A stretch of 64,000 nt of DNA from Candidatus Saccharimonadota bacterium (GTDB lineage: Bacteria > Patescibacteriota > Saccharimonadia > Saccharimonadales > UBA4665). The position numbers were made by a program, and so were the translations under genes. Location of the stretch: positions 692,567-756,566 of the forward strand of contig JAQBRT010000001.1 of assembly GCA_028286345.1 (NCBI GenBank), given 5' to 3'. The notes beneath the pieces are model-generated. The model did no database searches and had not been told where the DNA came from. It worked only from the letters and a program-made list of their open reading frames with translations. Position 1 is the stretch's first letter; every line of letters starts with the position of its first letter. Shown in pieces: positions 19,110 to 26,303 of this stretch.

Positions 19110-19957
19110 TCGACAAACAGGGCAGGGTTTGGCCGGACAGTTGTGGGTTGTGCAGCCGAGAAAAGCTGCTTCATTGTTCCGCGCTGAAGCTCAGGGTCAT
19201 ATGACCGGTGCAGCAGTTTGAGCGGCAGGTAGGCCGCCGACAAGAAGATAACAATCGGGTACATGTGGCGCTGGCTGGTCAGGTGGTGCTGGGAGTAGCT
19301 TTGCGGCGACAGCCAGACGTACTTATTAAAGCCGCGCCAACCCATATTAACCCGCTGAAAGTCTAGGCGTACCCGCAGGCGCTCATCAAACTTATTGGTA
19401 TAACCGGCCCGCACAAGATGAATAGCCAGGTCAAAATCTTCGTGCAGGTCACCCTTATTACAGAGGTCACCGCGGACTTTAAGCCAGGCTTTGCGGCGCA
19501 GCGCCAAGTTTGCTCCTTGCAAGGCAACGTCGCGGCCCATCAAACGGGCAATCCGGCGGCGGATAAACAGGTCGCAAACATCCACCGCACTAGACAGCGC
19601 CATTCCATAGTAGTTAACGGCGCCAGAAACGGCAGCTAGGTCATGGTCTTCCCGGAAAAGTTGCTGCACAGTTGCTACCCAATCCAGGGCAATAATACTG
19701 TCACCGTCAATCCGGCCTAAAATATCGCCACGGGCGGCGTTAAAACCTGTTGTGCGGGCATGCACCACACCCTGGCGAGGCTCACGCACCAGGCGTACAA
19801 ACGGATAACGGCAGGCGATGGCCACAGTGTCATCGGTCGAATTGTTATCAACGACGATTACTTCGAAAGGGGCTACCGTTTGGGCAGCAATAGCGTCAAG
19901 GCACGCCCCAAGGCGCTCCGCTTCGTTGTATACTGGGATTACGATACTTATCTTCAT
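19106..19957 (-). CDS. Family 2 glycosyltransferase
   Basis: A 283-aa GT-A fold protein. It opens with SIVIPVYNEAERLGACLDAI and has VVDNNSTDDTV (about 35-45) and the metal-binding DGDS (about 79-82) in GRIDGDSIIALDW. The ED acceptor-site motif is in LHEDFDLAIHL (about 171-181). A hydrophobic segment near the end (about 230-250) suggests membrane association. It probably adds sugars to envelope glycans. It is divergent from the glycoside-hydrolase-like gene, with only 21 bp between starts. Confidence 0.9.
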   Translation of the reverse strand: MKISIVIPVYNEAERLGACLDAIAAQTVAPFEVIVVDNNSTDDTVAIACRYPFVRLVREPRQGVVHARTTGFNAARGDILGRIDGDSIIALDWVATVQQLFREDHDLAAVSGAVNYYGMALSSAVDVCDLFIRRRIARLMGRDVALQGANLALRRKAWLKVRGDLCNKGDLHEDFDLAIHLVRAGYTNKFDERLRVRLDFQRVNMGWRGFNKYVWLSPQSYSQHHLTSQRHMYPIVIFLSAAYLPLKLLHRSYDPELQRGTMKQLFSAAQPTTVRPNPALFVD

Positions 19958-19978
19958 GAAAATGCTAACCCTATTATA

Positions 19979-21046
19979 ATGGCAAAACTTAAAAAACGCT
20001 TTGGAACATTTTGGCGCGCCGGCTTATGGCACAAGGTTTTTACCGTTTTTGTGGCTGTCATCGTGCTATTTGTGGCCTATATGTATGCCATCGCCCAGTG
20101 GTATATATACACCGAAAAGTCCAAGCCACTAACTTACGGCGTCAGTTTTATTCCGGATTATGCCCAGAGCCTTGGTGTTGACCCTCAGCAAACCCTCGAC
20201 GGGCTGCTCAGCATTGGCGTAAAACACGTCCGGTTTGTCAGCTACTGGAGTGATATTGAGACAACCCAGGGCACATACGACTTTAGCCAGCTCGACTGGC
20301 AGTTCCAAAAGGCCGAAGCCGCCCACGCCAAAGTCAGCCTGTCCCTGGGCTTGCGCCAACCGCGCTGGCCGGAATGCCATATGCCAGATTGGGCCATAAA
20401 AGAACCCCCAAGCGCTTGGCAGCCCCAGCTGGAGTCATTTATGAGTGCCGTGGTCCAACGCTACAAAAACTCACCATCCCTAGATAGCTACCAGGTAGAA
20501 AACGAGTTCTTTCTGACCGGTTTTGGCCTGTGTGAACAGATACCGGGCTCACTCGATCGGAGCCGCTTGGTTGCCGAATATAACTTAGTCAAAAAGCTCG
20601 ACCCGAGCCATACAGTCATTATTAACCGCAGCAATAACGCCTTGGGCTGGCCAGCCGGCGACCCTAAGCCGGACGAATACGGCATATCTGTTTACAAACG
20701 GGTCTGGTCACCGGTAGTTGGCCGCTATATGGAATATCCAATCCCGGCCTGGTATTACGGCTCATTGGCCGGCTTCCAAAAAATCTTCCTGCACCGCGAC
20801 ATGGTTATTCACGAACTGCAGGCCGAAGCCTGGGCTCCTAACGGCCAATCGCTACAAGACATCGGCTTAGCCGAGCAAAATAAATCCCTGAACGCCCAGC
20901 GCCTCAAAGACCGCTTTGGTTACGGCAAAGCTACCGGCATGCGTACCATGGACTTGTGGGGCGCCGAATATTGGTACTACCGCCTCACCGTACTACACGA
21001 CCCATCGCTCTGGAATGTTGCCAAGCAAGAATTCAACCAGCAATAG
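19979..21046 (+). CDS. Membrane-anchored clan-A-like glycoside hydrolase
   Basis: A 355-aa protein with an N-terminal transmembrane anchor (about 18-40) and an extracellular TIM-barrel-like domain. VENEFF (about 169-174) matches the acid/base NE motif of clan GH-A, and HELQAEAW (about 276-283) holds a candidate nucleophile Glu. VKHVRFVSYWSDIE near 80 resembles the beta-alpha units of GH5/GH39-type enzymes. The family cannot be fixed. The start at 19979 overlaps a TATAAT-like stretch, so a slightly different start is possible. It is paired with the divergent glycosyltransferase. Confidence 0.7.
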   Translation: MAKLKKRFGTFWRAGLWHKVFTVFVAVIVLFVAYMYAIAQWYIYTEKSKPLTYGVSFIPDYAQSLGVDPQQTLDGLLSIGVKHVRFVSYWSDIETTQGTYDFSQLDWQFQKAEAAHAKVSLSLGLRQPRWPECHMPDWAIKEPPSAWQPQLESFMSAVVQRYKNSPSLDSYQVENEFFLTGFGLCEQIPGSLDRSRLVAEYNLVKKLDPSHTVIINRSNNALGWPAGDPKPDEYGISVYKRVWSPVVGRYMEYPIPAWYYGSLAGFQKIFLHRDMVIHELQAEAWAPNGQSLQDIGLAEQNKSLNAQRLKDRFGYGKATGMRTMDLWGAEYWYYRLTVLHDPSLWNVAKQEFNQQ

Positions 21047-21091
21047 GCTCGTGCTTGCAGTTTAGGCTCAATTCTGGGAGAATATATCGAA

Positions 21092-21433
21092 ATGGTAGAC
21101 CACATGCCCGAGCAAATTGAAACCCACAGTGAAGCAGTAAGTACTGTATTTGACCTGATTGGTGGTCATTTAGTTGATCGCCAGGTTAGGGTCACCCGGG
21201 CAGCCGAACATTTCCAGCCCTTTAGCTCACGTCACCTTTACCACATAGGGCAGGTCATTACTCAGCCCGACCTCATAGAGGGCAGGGTCACTAGCACCAG
21301 CGAAGAGGGTGGCTTTATTATTGTTGACGGTGGCCGTCCTTATAGCGACACAGGTATTCGCACCTGGCGAGTTGATGTAGGCGACAAAACGGTAGAACCA
21401 CCAATTGAGCACGTCACAATTGATATCCTATAG
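21092..21433 (+). CDS. Hypothetical protein (113 aa)
   Basis: Not recognised. A small soluble protein with a central beta-rich stretch (RVTSTSEEGGFIIVDGG, about 69-85). A GAATAT hexamer ends 6 nt before the ATG at 21092, which fits the leaderless spacing seen elsewhere, although the hexamer is a poor match. It lies just upstream of smpB with a separate promoter-like element between them. Confidence 0.6.
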   Translation: MVDHMPEQIETHSEAVSTVFDLIGGHLVDRQVRVTRAAEHFQPFSSRHLYHIGQVITQPDLIEGRVTSTSEEGGFIIVDGGRPYSDTGIRTWRVDVGDKTVEPPIEHVTIDIL

Positions 21434-21479
21434 CGTATAGCGCTAGCATTAACAGGGATAATCAGGCATACTAGTGCCC

Positions 21480-21944
21480 ATGGCTAAGAAGAAGCCCTCA
21501 GGCCCCAAAACCATCCAAAACCGCCGCGCCCGCCACGATTACGAGCTGGGCGATTCTTTAGTGGTGGGTTTAGAACTTTCTGGAGCCGAAACTAAATCCT
21601 TACGCATGGGCCACGGCCACCTGCGCGGCGCCTACGTCACCGTCAAGCAGAACGAATTATTCCTAATTAACGCCACCATCGCCGGCACCAGCGGAATCCC
21701 GATTAACGAAACCGACCAAAGCCGCGCCCGCAAAGTCCTCGCCAAACGCCGCGAAATTGAAGCGCTAATAGAGGCCAAGCAGCAAGGCCGCACCATAGTA
21801 CCCCTAGAAATACTAACCCGCGGCCGGTTTATCAAACTGCGCATCGCCCTCGGTAAAGGTAGGAAACTCTACGACAAGCGCCAAACCCTCAAAGCCCGCG
21901 ATGACGCCCGCCGCACCGCCGCCGAAATCAAATCCGCCCGCTAA
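21480..21944 (+). CDS. smpB: SsrA-binding protein
   Basis: A 154-aa tmRNA-binding protein of trans-translation, which rescues stalled ribosomes. Landmarks are NRRARHDY (about 15-22), the GLELSGAETKSLRMGHGHLRGAYV stretch (split by G and S at about 31-54) and the basic C-terminal tail KLYDKRQTLKARDDARR that enters the mRNA channel. ATG at 21480 was preferred to the GTG at 21474 because CATACT ends 7 nt before it. No tmRNA gene was found in the window. Confidence 0.96.
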   Translation: MAKKKPSGPKTIQNRRARHDYELGDSLVVGLELSGAETKSLRMGHGHLRGAYVTVKQNELFLINATIAGTSGIPINETDQSRARKVLAKRREIEALIEAKQQGRTIVPLEILTRGRFIKLRIALGKGRKLYDKRQTLKARDDARRTAAEIKSAR

Positions 21945-21970
21945 GAGTTGATACCTGTGGCACCATCGGC

Positions 21971-21976
21971 TATAAT
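21971..21976 (+). promoter_or_regulatory. -10 box of tRNA-Asn
   Basis: TATAAT sits 19 nt before the mature tRNA 5' end, and TTGATA-like sequence lies about 17 nt further upstream. Confidence 0.6.
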
Positions 21977-21995
21977 TCGTCGAGTTATTTAATAA

Positions 21996-22070
21996 TCCGG
22001 GGTAGCGCAGCGGTAGCGCAGTTGACTGTTAATCAATTGGTCGCGGGTTCGAATCCCGCCCCCGGAGCCA
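21996..22070 (+). tRNA. tRNA-Asn(GTT)
   Basis: Acceptor TCCGGGG (21996-22002) pairs with CCCCGGA (22060-22066). The anticodon loop CTGTTAA has anticodon GTT at 22028-22030. The T-arm is GCGGG, TTCGAAT, CCCGC (22043-22059). Discriminator G and an encoded CCA end the gene at 22070. It is the left border of the cassette array, and its 3' end with the following hairpin is the apparent parent of the repeats. Confidence 0.97.
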
Positions 22071-22085
22071 CGAAAATTATGTTCT

Positions 22086-22111
22086 AAAAGACTTCTTCGG
22101 AAGTCTTTTTT
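22086..22111 (+). terminator. Terminator after tRNA-Asn (prototype of the array hairpin)
   Basis: Stem AAAAGACTTC (22086-22095), loop TTCG, GAAGTCTTTT (22100-22109), then T. Exact or near copies of this hairpin recur after array genes at 22412, 22957, 23420, 25111 and 27518. Confidence 0.93.
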
Positions 22112-22137
22112 CTTGTACAAAATGCTATCCTATAGTC

Positions 22138-22344
22138 ATGACACTAAAATATCGTATTATCACCGTCAGCTTATTGCTCTCCTTGCTGCTGGGGTTTGGC
22201 GGTTACGCTATTAAAAACGCTTATGTGACAATGATAGGTATCGCATTCTTAGCATTTAGTATTTCCTGTTGGGTGTTTGCTGATAAAAAAGATCCTAATC
22301 CTGTAGGAATTATTTTAGACGGTATACTCTTTGGCATTATTTAG
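22138..22344 (+). CDS. Two-helix mini membrane protein (paralogue A)
   Basis: A 68-aa protein with two transmembrane helices (about 9-26 and 31-49) and a short hydrophobic C-terminus ending DGILFGII. It is a clear paralogue of the gene at 25962: both start M-x-LKYRI, share GGYAIKN and FADK, and end in DGI-x-xGII. Function unknown. TATCCT ends 6 nt before the ATG and there is no SD. First gene of the cassette array. Confidence 0.75.
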   Translation: MTLKYRIITVSLLLSLLLGFGGYAIKNAYVTMIGIAFLAFSISCWVFADKKDPNPVGIILDGILFGII

Positions 22345-22374
22345 TTAAAGATGATCGTCTATTGCCAAACTTGA

Positions 22375-22436
22375 TTGCGCAGCTCGTCCAGCAGTGGGAG
22401 CCAAGATGCTTAAAAGACTTCTCCGGAAGTCTTTTT
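22375..22436 (+). repeat. Array repeat copy 1
   Basis: TTGCGCAGCTCG, then CAGTGGGAGCCAAGATG, then hairpin AAAAGACTTC/TCCG/GAAGTCTTTT (22412-22435). Also acts as terminator for the preceding gene. Confidence 0.85.
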
Positions 22437-22454
22437 GTTTGGTATAGTTAGCCT

Positions 22455-22904
22455 ATGAAAAATGATAGGAAATATCTAAAGATGGCATTAGAAAATGCCA
22501 GTCGTTCAGCAGCAGAAGGTAATTTTCCTGCTGGGGGCATTGTAGTTGTAGAGGATAGGGTCATTTCCTCTGCTATCAGCTCACCATATCCTGGATTATT
22601 GCACGCTGATTCAAAAGCTGTTACTGCAGCGTTTGAATCTGATACAGACCTAGGTAAAGCAACACTATACGTAACACTAGAGTCCTGCTTGATGTGTACG
22701 GGCGTCGCCTATTGGGCAGGTATTCGACGCATTGTCTATGCTATTGCAAAGGATCAAGTTGATCCAACCTATTACGAAACCGCCCAGCCTACAGCTGCAC
22801 TAATTGATGGCTTTAATGAGCGCCTAGAACGAGTACACCTTAGCGAGCTGCAGGATGAAGCCTTAACAATCGTTAGAGCCTGGGAAGAAGCTCAGAATCT
22901 GTAG
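22455..22904 (+). CDS. Cytidine/guanine deaminase-like protein with HAD instead of HAE
   Basis: A 149-aa protein of the CDA/TadA zinc deaminase fold. The Cys pair is in TLESCLMCTG (about 76-85) and the His ligand in LLHADSKAV (about 55-63). The residue expected to be the proton-shuttling Glu (HAE) is Asp, and the usual PC of PCxxC is SC. Zinc binding should be kept but catalysis may be altered. TATAGT ends 6 nt before the ATG. It is a single-gene cassette between repeat copies 1 and 2. It could be a nucleoside or base deaminase, or a non-catalytic homologue. Confidence 0.8.
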   Translation: MKNDRKYLKMALENASRSAAEGNFPAGGIVVVEDRVISSAISSPYPGLLHADSKAVTAAFESDTDLGKATLYVTLESCLMCTGVAYWAGIRRIVYAIAKDQVDPTYYETAQPTAALIDGFNERLERVHLSELQDEALTIVRAWEEAQNL

Positions 22905-22912
22905 GTAAATAG

Positions 22913-22981
22913 TTGCGAAGCTCGCCCAGTAGGGGGAGCCACGAGAATTATGATCTAAAAGACTTCTTCGGAAGTCTTTTT
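22913..22981 (+). repeat. Array repeat copy 2
   Basis: TTGCGAAGCTCG, then GGGGGAGCCACGA and ATTATG, very close to the tRNA-Asn 3' flank (GGAGCCACGA, ATTATG), then the hairpin at 22957-22980. Best match to the tRNA-Asn copy. Confidence 0.9.
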
Positions 22982-22989
22982 GCTTATGC

Positions 22990-23018
22990 TTGCATATGCT
23001 TTTAGTAAGCCATATATT
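22990..23018 (+). promoter_or_regulatory. Promoter for the 105-aa gene
   Basis: TTGCAT (22990-22995), 17-nt spacer, TATATT (23013-23018). The -35 lies in the CTTATGCTTGC tract that follows repeat copies 2, 3 and 9. Confidence 0.7.
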
Positions 23019-23039
23019 TACACAACAAAGGAGATGATT

Positions 23040-23357
23040 ATGTCAGACCAAGTCGGGGAGTTTATGAGAAGGGTTGATTTCGGTTTGGTCAGGGCAACGA
23101 CCGAGAGTATGGCCTGCGTTAATCCAGTTGAAGGTTATGCCGTTATTGAAGGCGCAAGATACGCCATCGAGACTTATGCAAAGCAAGCCGAAGCCGGTAA
23201 GCCTACTGATTTTCATTCCATTGTTCGCGAAACAAGAGATATGCTTGATACTTATGAGCTAGATGGAGATCCCTGGAAGTGCTCGGATGAATTTAACCTT
23301 GGAGTAGCAATGGGTATTTATCTAGCACGTCGGACTGACGGTAAGCCGCGCATTTAG
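23040..23357 (+). CDS. Hypothetical cassette protein (105 aa)
   Basis: Not recognised. It is a soluble, mostly helical protein (MSDQVGEFMRRVDFGLVRAT at the start, GVAMGIYLARR near the end) with no signal peptide. AAGGAG (23028-23033) is 6 nt before the chosen ATG, so upstream in-frame starts are excluded. It has a sigma70-like promoter supplied partly by the flanking repeat. Single-gene cassette between repeats 2 and 3. Confidence 0.7.
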   Translation: MSDQVGEFMRRVDFGLVRATTESMACVNPVEGYAVIEGARYAIETYAKQAEAGKPTDFHSIVRETRDMLDTYELDGDPWKCSDEFNLGVAMGIYLARRTDGKPRI

Positions 23358-23377
23358 GCAGCGCATCTAAATCAAAG

Positions 23378-23445
23378 TTGCGAAGCTCGTCTACTGGTGG
23401 GAGCTATGATACTAATGCTAAAAGACTTCTTCGGAAGTCTTTTTT
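23378..23445 (+). repeat. Array repeat copy 3
   Basis: TTGCGAAGCTCG, TGGTGGGAGC, then hairpin AAAAGACTTC/TTCG/GAAGTCTTTT at 23420-23443. Confidence 0.9.
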
Positions 23446-23452
23446 CTTATGC

Positions 23453-23481
23453 TTGCTCTAATCTGTGAAAAAGTATATTGT
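23453..23481 (+). promoter_or_regulatory. Promoter for the phosphatase cassette
   Basis: TTGCTC (23453-23458), 17-nt spacer, TATTGT (23476-23481). The AAGGA SD at 23492 follows. Confidence 0.6.
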
Positions 23482-23503
23482 TCTATAAAATAAGGATTTT
23501 GGT

Positions 23504-23995
23504 ATGCAAGCACATGAAATTTTTCTCGTACGTCACGGAGCTTATGACTATGGTACAGGTAGCTTAAATGATAAAGGCAGGGAGCAATCTCGTGCAGCAC
23601 TTCGCGAGTTAGTAGCTTTAGGAGCTGGCAGCCTAGCCTTACTATTAAGTTCTGACGCACCTCGAGCCATTGAAACTTCACGGATTATCGCAGAAGGTAC
23701 TGGAGCAGAGGTTGTGCCGAGCAAAAGAATGCGCTTATCAGCACTGGAGCCAGATGGAGTCGAGAGCCTAGACGAATGCATTCAACAGTCGCTTAATGAG
23801 TGCGGACTGCTTGTGCCAGAATCACTCGTAGTAGTCGCGCATGAGCCCCTCTTGCAGACTGCTGCATATAAATCATGGGCAAATAAACCACATTTTGATA
23901 ATGGTGCCGTGTTAAGATACGAACCAGGTTCATGGGAGAATTTAGCGTTCCTGCCCGACTTTGCCAAAATGATTGAATCCCGCATGCATGAATAA
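23504..23995 (+). CDS. Histidine phosphatase (SixA-like)
   Basis: A 163-aa member of the phosphoglycerate-mutase-like histidine phosphatase superfamily. The catalytic RHG is at residues 10-12 in IFLVRHGAYDYG and the second catalytic His in VVVAHEPLLQTAA (about 110-122). Short length and SSDAPRAIETSRI match the SixA branch, which removes phosphate from phosphohistidine or small molecules. SD AAGGA 8 nt upstream. It shares a cassette with the next gene: no repeat lies in the 21-bp gap between them. Confidence 0.85.
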   Translation: MQAHEIFLVRHGAYDYGTGSLNDKGREQSRAALRELVALGAGSLALLLSSDAPRAIETSRIIAEGTGAEVVPSKRMRLSALEPDGVESLDECIQQSLNECGLLVPESLVVVAHEPLLQTAAYKSWANKPHFDNGAVLRYEPGSWENLAFLPDFAKMIESRMHE

Positions 23996-24016
23996 ACTAT
24001 CCTAGGAGGACATAAT

Positions 24017-24460
24017 ATGAGCGCAGAGATTACTACAGGAACCGATTCTGATATCGCAGCCGATGCAGCACACCTTGCTGCTGAAATACTTGTTGAAACT
24101 GGCTCAACTACAAGCGAGGCTTTTACCTATGGCGTGAAAGCAGCGCGCTATGGAGCAGAAGTACTCCTAGTTGCTTTGCGTGAGATGGAAGCTGTTTCTG
24201 GCGATTTAGACCAGGAAGCATTTAAAGATGCCCTGCAAAAAGTTGATGCACAAGTATTACCATTAGGTCATTTGGTCGGCGCGGCAAGACTTGGCGAAGA
24301 AATGCTACGACACTCGCCTAGCGAACTAGTTGATCTTCAAGAATCTAATGAACCTCTAGCAGACTTATTAAATAGACTGGCGGATAACCCGACGTCCGGT
24401 ATTACTGAACAGTTGCGTGCAGCAATAATTGCAGGCAGAGCCGAAACACCTAGCGAGTAA
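24017..24460 (+). CDS. Hypothetical helical protein (147 aa)
   Basis: Not recognised. All-helical, acidic and Ala/Leu/Glu-rich (DAAHLAAEILVETG, YGAEVLLVALREME) with no membrane segment. A strong SD (AGGAGG, 24004-24009) lies 7 nt before the ATG. It is the second gene of a two-gene cassette with the histidine phosphatase, so a functional link is possible. Confidence 0.7.
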   Translation: MSAEITTGTDSDIAADAAHLAAEILVETGSTTSEAFTYGVKAARYGAEVLLVALREMEAVSGDLDQEAFKDALQKVDAQVLPLGHLVGAARLGEEMLRHSPSELVDLQESNEPLADLLNRLADNPTSGITEQLRAAIIAGRAETPSE

Positions 24461-24463
24461 TTC

Positions 24464-24528
24464 CTAATCTCGTCTATTAGCAGGAGCCAAGATGGTTACA
24501 TTTAAAAGACTTGTACGGAGATCTTTTT
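24464..24528 (+). repeat. Array repeat copy 4 (degenerate)
   Basis: TAATCTCGTC, AGCAGGAGCCAAGATG, then a decayed hairpin (AAAAGA 24504-24509 pairs with TCTTTT 24522-24527). Confidence 0.75.
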
Positions 24529-24547
24529 GTTTTGTTATACTCAAGGC

Positions 24548-25063
24548 ATGAAACTTATTATGCAACCTGCTATTAGCCTTGATGGCTTTATTGCTAAGCT
24601 TGATGGCGATAGCGAAAGTTGGGTTAATCAAGCCGACGAGGCACGCTATCAGCAGGTTGTGCGTGATGCTGGTGCCGTTATTGTAGGTCGCACGACCTAT
24701 GAACAATACAAGACAGACTTTGATAGTTATGATGATGTAGTCGTCTTCGTATGCACAAACAACAAAGAATTCACGGATACCTCTAACGTAAAGCACCTGT
24801 CAGGTAACGCTATTGAAATCGTTGACGCTATAAAAAGCAACCATTCCTTTAACGAGGTAATAGTATGCGGAGGAGGCGAAGTTAACGGCATGCTGGCCGA
24901 TGCTGGCTTGGTAGATGAGATTGTTATTAGCGTGCAGTCCGCGGTACTAGGCGAGGGTATACCATTATTTGGAATCTATAAGCCGCGACTCAATCTTGAG
25001 CTCATTTCTGTTGATCAACAAATTCCAGGTGTAGTTCAAAATCACTATCTTGTTCGTAACTAG
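24548..25063 (+). CDS. RibD C-terminal/DHFR-like reductase
   Basis: A 171-aa protein of the dihydrofolate-reductase-like fold. It opens MKLIMQPAISLDGFIA, has GAVIVGRTTYEQY (about 41-53), and a nucleotide-binding EVIVCGGGEVNGMLADAGLVDE-type segment (about 101-122). Such stand-alone RibD_C proteins reduce pterin- or pyrimidine-like substrates with NADPH. ATG at 24548 was chosen because TATACT ends 6 nt before it. Single-gene cassette. Confidence 0.85.
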   Translation: MKLIMQPAISLDGFIAKLDGDSESWVNQADEARYQQVVRDAGAVIVGRTTYEQYKTDFDSYDDVVVFVCTNNKEFTDTSNVKHLSGNAIEIVDAIKSNHSFNEVIVCGGGEVNGMLADAGLVDEIVISVQSAVLGEGIPLFGIYKPRLNLELISVDQQIPGVVQNHYLVRN

Positions 25064-25068
25064 GAAAG

Positions 25069-25135
25069 TTGTGAAGCTCGTCGCTTAGGGAAGCCAAAAT
25101 GCTAATGCTTAAAAGACTTCTTCGGAGGTATTTTT
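25069..25135 (+). repeat. Array repeat copy 5
   Basis: TTGTGAAGCTCGTCG, GGGAAGCCAAAATG, then hairpin AAAAGACTTC/TTCG/GAGGTATTTT (25111-25134, two changes from the prototype). Confidence 0.85.
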
Positions 25136-25183
25136 GTTTTACCACATGTTAGCCACAATTCGTAAACAATGCTACAGTACCAA

Positions 25184-25343
25184 GATTATCGTAGAGGTGC
25201 TACCTCCGATAGTACATTGACAGAGTAGAGACGATCAGTCGTGCATACAAACCTACGTGTGGGCATATGTTTATATGTGCGACTGATAGTAAATCACCCA
25301 ACCTAAAAGTACCCGTCACCGACATCGAGAGATTGGACAAGTC
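25184..25343 (+). ncRNA. Structured 5' leader of the 138-aa gene
   Basis: TACAGT (25173-25178) predicts transcription from about 25184. Hairpin 1 pairs 25187-25198 with 25202-25211 (TATCG/CGATA and GAGGT/ACCTC). Hairpin 2 pairs 25235-25252 with 25269-25286, 17 bp with one mismatch. Between them lies GACAGAGTAGAGA, which is complementary to 25822-25834 behind the gene. It could be a cis-regulatory RNA or part of a bounded mobile unit. I see no coding ORF in it. Confidence 0.55.
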
Positions 25344-25760
25344 ATGCAGCAAGGAATTGTAATTGGATCAGTTCCAGCAATGCACTACCGTCCGTTCGCT
25401 GGTCGCTCTCCCTTAAAAGTGGACGCAGAAACTGCGCTGCTCATCCGGGAAGCGGTCCATGAACTGCTTGGCAGCCACCAGGACATCGTTGATGCCTTCG
25501 TTGGGGCTTTTCAGCTCACTGGAGTTAACCCTGACGACATCCGATTTGTGTTCTGGTCTTGGCCGGCGCTACAGACTGTTGCAAAGCCGCAACGAGCACA
25601 GCTCCAAGCTGAGCCTTTTCCGGCAATTTTCTCATTTGCCGAGAAAGATGAAATCGCACAAATTCATCCGTGCTCTGTGTTCAGAAATGCCGTCCATTAC
25701 GTTTCAAGCCGAGACAGAAAGACCTGCGATAAGGTGGACTGGGGAAATCTACCGTACTAA
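25344..25760 (+). CDS. Hypothetical cassette protein (138 aa)
   Basis: Not recognised. Helical N-terminal half (ALLIREAVHELLGSHQDIVD, about 33-52) and an aromatic-rich middle (DIRFVFWSWPALQ). Codon use looks genuinely coding, and bases differ from the AT-richer cassettes around it. SD is weak. It has a long structured leader and a strong hairpin after its stop (about 25770-25810), unlike its neighbours, so it may be a separate insertion within the array. A second ORF in another frame (25459-25983) overlaps it; I consider that one spurious. Confidence 0.6.
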   Translation: MQQGIVIGSVPAMHYRPFAGRSPLKVDAETALLIREAVHELLGSHQDIVDAFVGAFQLTGVNPDDIRFVFWSWPALQTVAKPQRAQLQAEPFPAIFSFAEKDEIAQIHPCSVFRNAVHYVSSRDRKTCDKVDWGNLPY

Positions 25761-25765
25761 AGAAG

Positions 25766-25812
25766 GGCCGGAAGCCTCGTTTGATCTTCGGATTGATCGA
25801 GGCTGCCGCGCC
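25766..25812 (+). terminator. Long hairpin after the 138-aa gene
   Basis: GAAGCCTCG pairs with CGAGGCTGCC-side sequence around a TTCG tetraloop (GCCTCG ... GATC-TTCG-GAT ... CGAGGC). There is no T run, so it may be an RNA-stabilising or processing element rather than a classical terminator. Confidence 0.5.
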
Positions 25813-25862
25813 CCACCTTCATCTCTACTCTGTCCTCAATCCTCGCATAGTTGCCTGAAAAT

Positions 25863-25926
25863 TTGCGAAGCTCGCCCAGTAGCCGGAGCCAAACATAATC
25901 ACTTTGCGCCGACAAAGTGTTTTTGC
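25863..25926 (+). repeat. Array repeat copy 6 (different hairpin)
   Basis: TTGCGAAGCTCGCCCAGTAG then GGAGCCAAACATAATC, but the terminator is a different stem: CACTTTG (25900-25906) with CAAAGTG (25913-25919), followed by TTTTT. Confidence 0.85.
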
Positions 25927-25961
25927 TTTATTGAGATCCTTGTTTGCGGTATTGTTAGTTT

Positions 25962-26168
25962 ATGTCGCTCAAATATCGCATAGTTATCTCTGGCTTATCG
26001 CTTTCAGTTCTTTTAGGGCTGGGAGGTTATGCAATTAAGAATCCTTTTGTTATGATCGCTGGCATTGTCTTTTTAGCTTTCAGTTTGGGGTGTTTATTTT
26101 TTGCGGACAAGCAGGAAAAGAGAGCCTATGCCATTATCATTGATGGAATATTCTGGGGCATTATTTAA
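25962..26168 (+). CDS. Two-helix mini membrane protein (paralogue B)
   Basis: 68 aa, the same length and layout as the protein at 22138: start M-x-LKYRI, GGYAIKN, a second helix, FADK, and an end in DGI-x-xGII. Two transmembrane helices, no known domain. TATTGT (25950-25955) ends 6 nt before the ATG. Each paralogue sits directly behind a repeat copy, so this looks like a duplicated and diverged cassette. Topology suggests a very short periplasmic or external turn; function unknown. Confidence 0.75.
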   Translation: MSLKYRIVISGLSLSVLLGLGGYAIKNPFVMIAGIVFLAFSLGCLFFADKQEKRAYAIIIDGIFWGII

Positions 26169-26202
26169 CATGCGCAATGTGCTCGACTCTACGGTATAGT
26201 CC

Positions 26203-26257
26203 CGAAGCTCGTCCACTAGAGGAGTGTGGCAGAAAAGACTGCACAGTCACCTTTTTA
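26203..26257 (+). repeat. Array repeat copy 7 (degenerate)
   Basis: CGAAGCTCGTCCACTAG then GGAGTGTG; weak hairpin GACT (26237-26240)/AGTC (26245-26248) with a T run. Confidence 0.7.
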
Positions 26258-26303
26258 TTGCTACTATACTGCTACGATTAAAGGTAATCCTGGAGGAACT
26301 ATT

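Larger units (their letters stand above)
25219..25834. repeat. 13-bp inverted repeat flanking the 138-aa gene
   Basis: GACAGAGTAGAGA at 25219-25231 and its exact complement at 25822-25834. Flanking bases are partly similar too (ATTGA before the core on both arms). They may be terminal inverted repeats or a long-range RNA stem. Confidence 0.6.

Noticed and set aside
21480-22137. tmRNA gene near smpB
   Set aside because: The only RNA gene found nearby is a normal tRNA-Asn; no alanine tRNA-like domain with a tag ORF is visible.
25459-25983. 174-aa plus-strand ORF overlapping the 138-aa gene
   Set aside because: It runs through repeat copy 6 and its hairpin, is Ser/Cys/Arg-rich and has no start signal; the other frame has better codon use.
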